A DNA stretch of 11,109 nt from an uncultured Opitutia bacterium (lineage in GTDB: Bacteria; Verrucomicrobiota; Verrucomicrobiia; Opitutales; UBA953): assembly GCA_903853185.1 (NCBI GenBank), contig CAINSX010000334.1, positions 1-11,109 of the forward strand, written 5' to 3'. Every line of letters begins with the position of its first letter. Position 1 is the first letter of the stretch. Below are positions 5,701 through 11,109 of this stretch, piece after piece. The position numbers were made by a program, and so were the translations under genes. Below the pieces are notes generated by a model, which had not been told where the DNA came from, ran no database searches, and saw nothing but the letters and a program-made list of their open reading frames with translations.

Positions 5701-6747
5701 ATGTTAGCCGTCCTTTCCTTGGCCGAGGCGCCATTGGTAGTCCCTAGTTGGGCGTGGGCCGCCTTCCTGGGCTTCGTCGGGCTGATGCTCGCCCTCGATC
5801 TCGGCGTCTTCAAGAAGAACGCGGACCGGGCGCCGAGCTTCAAGGAAGCTGTCGCCTGGTGCGTCGTCTGGGTCTCGTTGGCCGTCGGCTTCGCCTTCCT
5901 GCTCTCCGCCTGGCGCGGGCCCGAGGATGCCGAGCTCTTCGCCGCCGGCTACGTCCTCGAACTCGCGCTGTCGGTCGACAACCTCTTCATCTTCATCCTG
6001 GTCTTCGCCCACTTCGGCATACCTGAGCGCCTCCAGCATCGCGTGCTCTTCTGGGGCATCCTGGGCGCCGTCGCTATGCGTGCGGTCTTCATCATCGTTG
6101 GCGTCGCCGCGGTCGACAGTTTTGCCCTCCTTTTGCCCTTGTTTGGCGCCTTCCTGCTTTTCACCGGCGTCAAGATGGCTTTTTCGCATGACGAGTCTCA
6201 GGGCAAGGACGTCGACGAGAATTTTATCGTCCGCATGACGAAGAAATTCCTGCCGGTGACTAACCGCCTGCACGGCGACGCTTTCTGGGCTAAGGAAGAG
6301 GGCCGCGGCGTCTTCACGCCGCTCTTCGTGGTGCTGATCGTCATCGAGAGCACCGACCTCCTTTTCGCGATCGACTCGATCCCTGCGGTGCTGGGCATCC
6401 TGCCGACCGAGATGGCCATCGAGGAGAAGCGCTTCATTGCCTTCACCTCCAATATTTTCGCCATCATGGGCCTACGCTCGATGTACTTCGCCATCTCCGG
6501 CTTCATGCATTACTTCCGCTTCCTCAAGCCGGCCTTGTCCTTCATCCTCGTCTTTATCGGCCTCAAGATGATCCTGCCATGGGCGGCCGGCCTGGGCCAG
6601 GCGGACCACCACATGGGTGCATGGGTTCCGGCCGCGCTCGTCCACGAAGGCAAGGTGCATGTCCCGACCTCGGTCTCTCTCTCGATCATCGGGTTCATCC
6701 TGGCTCTTGCGGTAGGTCTCTCGGTGGCCTTCCCGAAGAAGAAATAG
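5701..6747 (+). CDS. terC: TerC/Alx family integral membrane protein (putative metal exporter)
   Basis: This 348-residue inner-membrane protein has about nine hydrophobic segments. It carries the family signatures ELALSVDNLFIF (87-98, with Glu87, Asp93 and Asn94) and IESTDLLFAIDSIPA (215-229, with Glu216, Asp219 and Asp225), the acidic intramembrane residues thought to bind the metal. TerC-family members such as Alx and MeeF export Mn2+, some acting during metallation of secreted proteins; the name comes from tellurite resistance. I infer Mn2+ efflux, not tellurite resistance, because no other ter genes are nearby. The cytoplasmic loop of about 160-200 is normal. The last periplasmic loop carries an unusual His-containing insert (about 301-321, including HH at 303-304). 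The ATG at 5701 is the first start; an AAGGG just before it is too close to be a ribosome-binding site. Length is typical for the family. Confidence 0.9.
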   Translation: MLAVLSLAEAPLVVPSWAWAAFLGFVGLMLALDLGVFKKNADRAPSFKEAVAWCVVWVSLAVGFAFLLSAWRGPEDAELFAAGYVLELALSVDNLFIFILVFAHFGIPERLQHRVLFWGILGAVAMRAVFIIVGVAAVDSFALLLPLFGAFLLFTGVKMAFSHDESQGKDVDENFIVRMTKKFLPVTNRLHGDAFWAKEEGRGVFTPLFVVLIVIESTDLLFAIDSIPAVLGILPTEMAIEEKRFIAFTSNIFAIMGLRSMYFAISGFMHYFRFLKPALSFILVFIGLKMILPWAAGLGQADHHMGAWVPAALVHEGKVHVPTSVSLSIIGFILALAVGLSVAFPKKK

Positions 6748-6795
6748 GAAAGATTTGATGTTTCCTCCTGCGGGGCTCATGGCCACGCTGGGGAC

Positions 6796-8658
6796 GTGTT
6801 CCGAGGCCGCTACAAGCTTTACCTGCCGTACCTCAAGGGAAGCCGTACGCTGCTCTTCCTGTCCTTGGTGGCCGCCATTGTCTTCGCGGCCGCGAACGCG
6901 ATCGGTCTGCCATTCCTCATCGGTAAGGTGCTTCCCGCGGTCTTCGGCGATGTGGCTCCGCTTCTTTGGGGGGCGGCGACGTCCAGTGGTTTCCCTGCGG
7001 ATCAGCCAGTGGCCGCCAGCGCCATCCCGCTCCTGACCTGGCCGAAGTGGCTCGGCGGCCAGCCGGCGTTCTTCCTCCCGAAGGGTTACGAGGTCGCGTT
7101 CGCGGTGGGTTTCCTGCCGGCGGTCTGGCTGATTCGAGGTCTGGGTGAGTTCTTTTCGACCTATCTCCTTAATCTTGCGGGACTGCGCGTCATCGAAGCC
7201 GTCCGCCGCGACGTGTTCGCCAAGCTGCAGCAGTTGCATCTCGGGTTCTTCGGCCGGCATTCGATCGGCGACCTACTCTCCCGTCTGATCTCGGACCCCA
7301 ACTCCGTCCGGCTGGTGCTGGTCGACGTGTCCAATGACCTGATTGTCCAGCCGCTGACCTTGCTGTTCGCGCTGGGCTACGTGGTGATGATCTGCTTCTC
7401 CCACGATAAGGGCTACTGGTTCCTCGCCTGCCTGCTCGTCGTGCCCGTCGCGGTCTTCCTCGTGCGCGGCGTCGCGATGCGCATCCAGAAGCGCATGCGT
7501 CAGGGCATGGAGTCCGCTTCCGACCTGAACAGTATTGCCGTCGAGAACCTGCAGTCGGCCCGCGAGGTGCGCGCCTACGGACTGCAGGAGCGCGAGTCGC
7601 AGCGCTTCAACCTGGCCAGCCAGGAAGGCCTGCGCATCCAAGGTAAGCTGGTCCGTTACGAGAAGGCCCTTTCCCCGCTGGTCGAACTCACCGCCGCGGC
7701 TGGCATCTCTGCCGCCATCGCCGTTGGCGCGATGAACGGCTTCACCTTGCCGGAGCTGATCTCGTTGATCGTCGCCTTCTACTTCGCCTACGGACCGATC
7801 AAGCGGCTGGGCAACGTGGCCAGCCGCCTCAGCATGGCCGCCCCTGGTCTTGTCCGTCTGGAGGAGGTCATCCTCGCGCCGATCGAAGTCGCGGACGCGG
7901 CCGAGGCCCGTCCGCTCGCCCGCGTCCGCGGCGACCTCGAGATGAGTGGCGTCTCCTTCAGTTACGGCGCCGACGCGGTGCTCGTCGACGTCACGCTGAA
8001 GATTCCTGCCGGCCAGTCTGTCGCGCTCGTCGGCCCGAGCGGCGCCGGCAAGAGCACCTTCGTCAATCTGGTGCCGCGGTTCTTCGATCCGCAGCAAGGC
8101 ACGATCCGCATCGACGGCCATGATCTCCGGGCGGTTCGTCAAGCTGACCTGCGTGCGAACATTGCCTTGGTCTCGCAGGAGCCCGTTCTGTTCAATGAAT
8201 CGATTCTCGAGAACATTCGCCTCGGCCGTCCCGCCGCCACGGATGCGGAAGTCCGAGAGGCCGCCCGTCTGGCCGGAGCTTTGGAATTTATCGAGGCCCA
8301 GCCCGAGGGCTTCCTGACTAAGGTCGGCGAGCGGGGCGGGCGTCTTTCCGGCGGTCAACGTCAGCGCGTCTCGATCGCCCGCGCGTTCCTGAAGGATGCC
8401 CCGATCCTCATCCTCGATGAGGCTACTTCGGCGCTCGATACGGATACCGAGCGCAGCATTCAGCAGTCGCTCGCACTTCTGATGAAGGGTCGCACGACCC
8501 TCATCGTCGCGCACCGCTTCAGCACAATTCGTGATGTGAACCGCGTCCTGGTCTTTGACGGCGGTCGGATCGTCGCTGACGGTCCGCGCGAGGCGGTTTA
8601 CGCGTCTTCTGACCTGTTCCGTCGCCTCTGGGATAACCAAGCCAAGAACCTCGCCTGA
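6796..8658 (+). CDS. MsbA-type ABC exporter, fused permease and ATPase
   Basis: This 620-residue half-transporter would act as a homodimer in the inner membrane. Residues of about 15-330 are the six-helix ABC exporter domain. Residues of about 375-615 are the ATPase, with Walker A GPSGAGKST (413-421), Q-loop Gln461, signature LSGGQ (517-521), Walker B ILILDEA (537-543, Glu542 catalytic) and H-loop His572. All key residues are intact. The class includes MsbA, which flips lipid A-core, and many drug or lipid exporters. The next gene, a GT9 glycosyltransferase one base away, favours an LPS or glycolipid substrate, an inference from context. The segment between the first two helices (about residues 43-97) is much longer than in MsbA and should face the periplasm. 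The start is GTG 6796: no ATG is available in this frame between the terC stop and here. Confidence 0.88.
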   Translation: MFRGRYKLYLPYLKGSRTLLFLSLVAAIVFAAANAIGLPFLIGKVLPAVFGDVAPLLWGAATSSGFPADQPVAASAIPLLTWPKWLGGQPAFFLPKGYEVAFAVGFLPAVWLIRGLGEFFSTYLLNLAGLRVIEAVRRDVFAKLQQLHLGFFGRHSIGDLLSRLISDPNSVRLVLVDVSNDLIVQPLTLLFALGYVVMICFSHDKGYWFLACLLVVPVAVFLVRGVAMRIQKRMRQGMESASDLNSIAVENLQSAREVRAYGLQERESQRFNLASQEGLRIQGKLVRYEKALSPLVELTAAAGISAAIAVGAMNGFTLPELISLIVAFYFAYGPIKRLGNVASRLSMAAPGLVRLEEVILAPIEVADAAEARPLARVRGDLEMSGVSFSYGADAVLVDVTLKIPAGQSVALVGPSGAGKSTFVNLVPRFFDPQQGTIRIDGHDLRAVRQADLRANIALVSQEPVLFNESILENIRLGRPAATDAEVREAARLAGALEFIEAQPEGFLTKVGERGGRLSGGQRQRVSIARAFLKDAPILILDEATSALDTDTERSIQQSLALLMKGRTTLIVAHRFSTIRDVNRVLVFDGGRIVADGPREAVYASSDLFRRLWDNQAKNLA

Positions 8659-8659
8659 G

Positions 8660-9658
8660 ATGCGGCTGCTGGTCGTCAAGTTCACCGGACTCCGCGGCGC
8701 GTTGGCCGCGACGGCGGGTTTGCGGACGATCCGTGAACGGCACCCGGGCGCGCAGATCACCTTCGTTACCACGCCTGGCTCCGAGGTCGCGCTCGAGGGC
8801 TGTCCGGCGGTCATTGAGACGATCGGCTTCGGCGAAGACGGTTCCACGCTAGCGCTGCTCTCCCGGCTCCGTCGCCAGCACTTTGACTTCGCGATCGCGC
8901 TCGGTGGAGATTCCCGGGCGAACCGGCTCGTGGCCCTGAGCGGTGCGGCGGTCCGCGCCTGCGGCGGTCACGCCCCGTTCTATCTCCGGCCCCTGATGCA
9001 TCAGCAGGTCTTCGGGGCCATCGTCGACCCGCATGAGGCGGCCCGCGACCATGAGGTGATGTCGCGCGTCCTTGGCTTCCATGCCGAGACGCCGGCGATG
9101 TGGTTCGCCCCGTCGCGCATGCAGGAGCACGGCATGATGCTGGAGGAAGGGCGCTTCGCCGTCATCCATCCCGGAGCCACTCGCCCCGAGCGTATCCTGG
9201 AAATCGATAAGTGGGCGGCCGTCGCCCGTGAGCTCATCGCCTCGCGCGCCGTCGAGCGCATCGTCGTCTCAGCGGGTCCGGGCGGAGCGGAGCGCATCAT
9301 GGCCGAGGCGCTGTGTGGACTGATCGGGCCCGTGGCGATGTCGACGGGCGGACGCCTCCGTTTTTCCCAGCTCGCCCGCCTTATCAAAGAGTCTCGTCTC
9401 TTTCTGGGGGCTGATTCTTCCGTCCTCCAACTCGCCGCCGCGGTTGGCACCCCGGTGGTCGGCGTCTTCGGGCCCTCCGATTACGCCCGCGCGCGGCCGT
9501 GGGGCACGGTCCATCGGGTCGTCCGCGTCGACACCACGATGTTTGAGGGCGAACTCCGTGCGGATTACCTAGCACGCATGGATCGGGCCCTCGCCCGCAT
9601 CACGGCCCTGCAGGTTACGCACGCAGCGGAGGAGGTCATCCGCATCACGACGCCCTGA
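8660..9658 (+). CDS. Glycosyltransferase family 9 (heptosyltransferase-like)
   Basis: The 332-residue product fits GT9, the family of WaaC/WaaF heptosyltransferases, which add sugars to the LPS core on the cytoplasmic face of the inner membrane. Visible features are the N-terminal beta-alpha start MRLLVVKFTGLRG, the interdomain HPGATRPERIL (160-170), and the donor-binding LFLGADSSVLQLAAAVGTP (247-265) followed by VFGPSD (269-274). The usual N-terminal GD pair, whose Asp acts in WaaC catalysis, appears here as Gly13-Ala14, so activity or donor may differ. The ATG at 8660 is chosen because it begins the conserved strand and lies one base after the ABC stop. An in-frame start at 8555 would overlap the exporter gene heavily and adds no conserved sequence. 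Translation is probably coupled to the exporter, and both likely serve one envelope glycolipid pathway. Confidence 0.85.
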   Translation: MRLLVVKFTGLRGALAATAGLRTIRERHPGAQITFVTTPGSEVALEGCPAVIETIGFGEDGSTLALLSRLRRQHFDFAIALGGDSRANRLVALSGAAVRACGGHAPFYLRPLMHQQVFGAIVDPHEAARDHEVMSRVLGFHAETPAMWFAPSRMQEHGMMLEEGRFAVIHPGATRPERILEIDKWAAVARELIASRAVERIVVSAGPGGAERIMAEALCGLIGPVAMSTGGRLRFSQLARLIKESRLFLGADSSVLQLAAAVGTPVVGVFGPSDYARARPWGTVHRVVRVDTTMFEGELRADYLARMDRALARITALQVTHAAEEVIRITTP

Positions 9659-9662
9659 GGGT

Positions 9663-9687
9663 GTCGCTTGACCTGTCAGCGACTTTT
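9663..9687 (+). terminator. Putative terminator of the exporter-GT9 operon
   Basis: GTCGCT (9663-9668) and AGCGAC (9678-9683) form a 6-bp stem with a 9-base loop that can pair further internally. It starts five bases past the GT9 stop and is followed by TTTT (9684-9687). The T-run is short, so it may be leaky. It overlaps the candidate -35 box of the next gene. Confidence 0.4.
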
Positions 9688-9696
9688 GCGACCTTA
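9668..9696 (+). promoter_or_regulatory. Candidate promoter of the FAD oxidoreductase gene
   Basis: TTGACC (9668-9673) lies exactly 34 bases before the GTG start at 9702, the same offset as the TTGACT before terC. The -10 region (ACCTTA, 9691-9696, spacer 17) is a poor match. No Shine-Dalgarno sequence is present, so a leaderless transcript is possible. Support is the -35 box, its spacing and the repeat of the arrangement. Confidence 0.25.
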
Positions 9697-9701
9697 GCTC
9701 C

Positions 9702-11109
9702 GTGTCCAGCCCTTCCGCCCATTACGACGCCGTTATCATCGGCGCCGGCATGTCCGGGCTCGCCGCCGCCGTACGCCTCGGGATGTTCGGCCGCAAGGTC
9801 TTGGTGCTCGAGCGGCATAACGCCGCCGGCGGTCTCAACTCCTTCTACGCCCGCGGCAAGCGCAAGTATGACGTTGGCCTGCATGCCTTGACGAACTGGG
9901 TGCCGGAAGGCACGAAGGGCGCGCCCTTGGTCAAGCTGATGCGCCAGCTCCGCATCCGCCGTGAAGAACTCGACCTCTGTCCGCAGCTCGGCTCCCGCGT
10001 GACGATGGCGGGGAAGAACCTTCGCCTGAACAACGACTACGACTCTCTGCTGGCCGACGTCGCCCGCGAATTCCCGAAGTCTGTCGACCGCTTCATCGCG
10101 CTGGACGCTTGGATCACGGGCCTCGATGAAGCCGCACTCGAGGCCCATGGCGGTTCGGCCCGGGCGCTGCTGGATGAGCGGCTCGGCGACCCTCTGTTGC
10201 GCGACATGCTGCTGCTGCCGACCTGCTTCTACGGGAGCGCGCTCGAGGATGATATCGAAGTCTCGCAGTTCGCCGTGATGTGGCGCTCGCTATTCCGCGA
10301 AGGCTTCGCGCGGCCGTTCGTCGGCGTGCGTCAGGTCATTCGCCTCCTCACCGACCGTTGCCGCGAGCACGGCGTGGAGCGTCGCATGAAGTGCGGCGTC
10401 CGGAAGATCGAGGTGCGCGCCGGTCGCGCCGCCGCGCTTCTCCTGGACGATGGTACCGAGGTCACGGCCGAGGCGGTGTACTCTTCGGCCGGAGCGGTCG
10501 AGACGATGCGCCTGCGTTCCGATGTGGAACCCGTCGCCGGCGCCGCGGCCATCGGTCGCCTTGGCTATGCCGAGACCATCGCTACCTACGACCCCGCCGC
10601 CTTCGCCGGTTTCGGATGGAAGGACACCATTGTCTTCTTCTGCGATGACGAGCGTTTCAGCTACCGTTCGCCGAAGGAGCTGGTCGACCCTCGTTCTGGC
10701 GTGATCTGCATCCCGAATAATTATCAGTACGGGGAGGGCAGGGTGTTAGACGAAGGTTGGCTGCGCGTCACCGCCCTCGCGAATCACGACGCTTGGTGCG
10801 CCTTGCCGGAGGCCGAATATCAGGCCCGCAAGCAGGAGTGGTGCGCCCGTCTTAACCGCGTCGCCCGCGCCCATCTGCCCATCGTCACCGACGCCTCCCA
10901 TGATGCCGCGATGACTTCGACCGATGTCTTTACGCCGCGTACCGTCCGTAAGTTCACCGGCCATCTCAACGGCGCGATCTATGGCTCCACCGTCAAGCGG
11001 CGCGATGGCCGGACGGACCTCGCGAACCTCTTCCTGATCGGTACGGACCAAGGTTTCCTTGGGGTTACCGGGGCAATGTTGTCTGGCATTTCGATGGCCA
11101 ATCTGCACG
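9702..11109 (+). CDS. FAD-dependent oxidoreductase, phytoene desaturase-like (right end cut)
   Basis: From GTG 9702 an uninterrupted frame of 469 codons runs off the right edge. The N-terminus YDAVIIGAGMSGLAAAV carries the dinucleotide-binding GxGxxG (Gly14, Gly16, Gly19), with Glu37 in LVLERHNAAGGLNS for the adenosine ribose, as in the CrtI / retinol saturase / amine oxidase superfamily. The far C-terminal stretch LFLIGTDQGFLGVTGAMLSG (from about residue 443) is the second FAD-contacting motif of that family. The preceding GAIYG segment also recalls CrtI and retinol-saturase-like enzymes. CrtI-type proteins are about 490-510 residues, so probably only a short tail is missing. A carotenoid or other lipid desaturase/isomerase is likely, but the substrate cannot be deduced, and no other carotenoid gene is in the window. 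It follows the GT9 stop by 43 bases, with a terminator-like hairpin between, so it is probably a separate unit. Confidence 0.85.
   Translation, partial: MSSPSAHYDAVIIGAGMSGLAAAVRLGMFGRKVLVLERHNAAGGLNSFYARGKRKYDVGLHALTNWVPEGTKGAPLVKLMRQLRIRREELDLCPQLGSRVTMAGKNLRLNNDYDSLLADVAREFPKSVDRFIALDAWITGLDEAALEAHGGSARALLDERLGDPLLRDMLLLPTCFYGSALEDDIEVSQFAVMWRSLFREGFARPFVGVRQVIRLLTDRCREHGVERRMKCGVRKIEVRAGRAAALLLDDGTEVTAEAVYSSAGAVETMRLRSDVEPVAGAAAIGRLGYAETIATYDPAAFAGFGWKDTIVFFCDDERFSYRSPKELVDPRSGVICIPNNYQYGEGRVLDEGWLRVTALANHDAWCALPEAEYQARKQEWCARLNRVARAHLPIVTDASHDAAMTSTDVFTPRTVRKFTGHLNGAIYGSTVKRRDGRTDLANLFLIGTDQGFLGVTGAMLSGISMANLH

Noticed and set aside
6746..6766. AGGAAA/TTTCCT inverted repeat after the terC stop as a terminator.
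   Set aside because: A 6-bp weak stem with a 9-base loop and no following T-run; probably chance.

Overview
The window (11,109 bases) is GC-rich, densely packed bacterial chromosome with no mobile element, CRISPR array or rRNA. The gene set points to a Gram-negative, heterotrophic bacterium: a TerC membrane protein, an MsbA-type ABC exporter next to a GT9 (heptosyltransferase-like) glycosyltransferase, secreted proteins with Sec signal peptides, and citramalate-based isoleucine synthesis. A member of the Verrucomicrobiota (Opitutae-like) is my best guess from gene style. That is an inference, because no phylogenetic marker is present. Shine-Dalgarno sequences are almost absent, and four of the nine start codons are GTG.

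Layout. 1-95 (minus): the N-terminus of a secreted protein that runs off the left edge. 96-385: a divergent intergenic region that I read as an isoleucine-responsive attenuator. It holds a 29-codon leader peptide ending in a cluster of six Ile codons, then three complementary segments able to form mutually exclusive hairpins, then a G-free C-rich tract. 386-1945: citramalate synthase (cimA), the committing enzyme of the pyruvate route to isoleucine. 1962-3030: a promoter-like element and strong hairpin, then a secreted alpha/beta hydrolase. 3034-4206 (minus): a NYN-domain putative ribonuclease with a C-terminal OST-HTH/LOTUS-like domain, convergent with the hydrolase. 4207-4351: an AT-rich divergent promoter region with a 9-bp direct repeat. 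4352-5518: a secreted protein of unknown family with a possible NlpC/P60-like C-terminus. 5536-5607 (minus): tRNA-Arg(CCT). 5701-6747: terC. 6796-8658 and 8660-9658: ABC exporter and GT9 glycosyltransferase, one base apart, probably an envelope-glycolipid operon. 9702-11109: an FAD-dependent phytoene-desaturase-like oxidoreductase, open at the right edge.

The most striking observation is the leader upstream of cimA. The peptide's Ile content matches the end product of the gene it precedes, and the distances between Ile codons, stop codon and complementary RNA segments fit the classical ribosome-stalling attenuation model. The hairpin is followed by a C-rich, G-free tract instead of a run of U, so Rho-assisted termination or another variant mechanism is possible.
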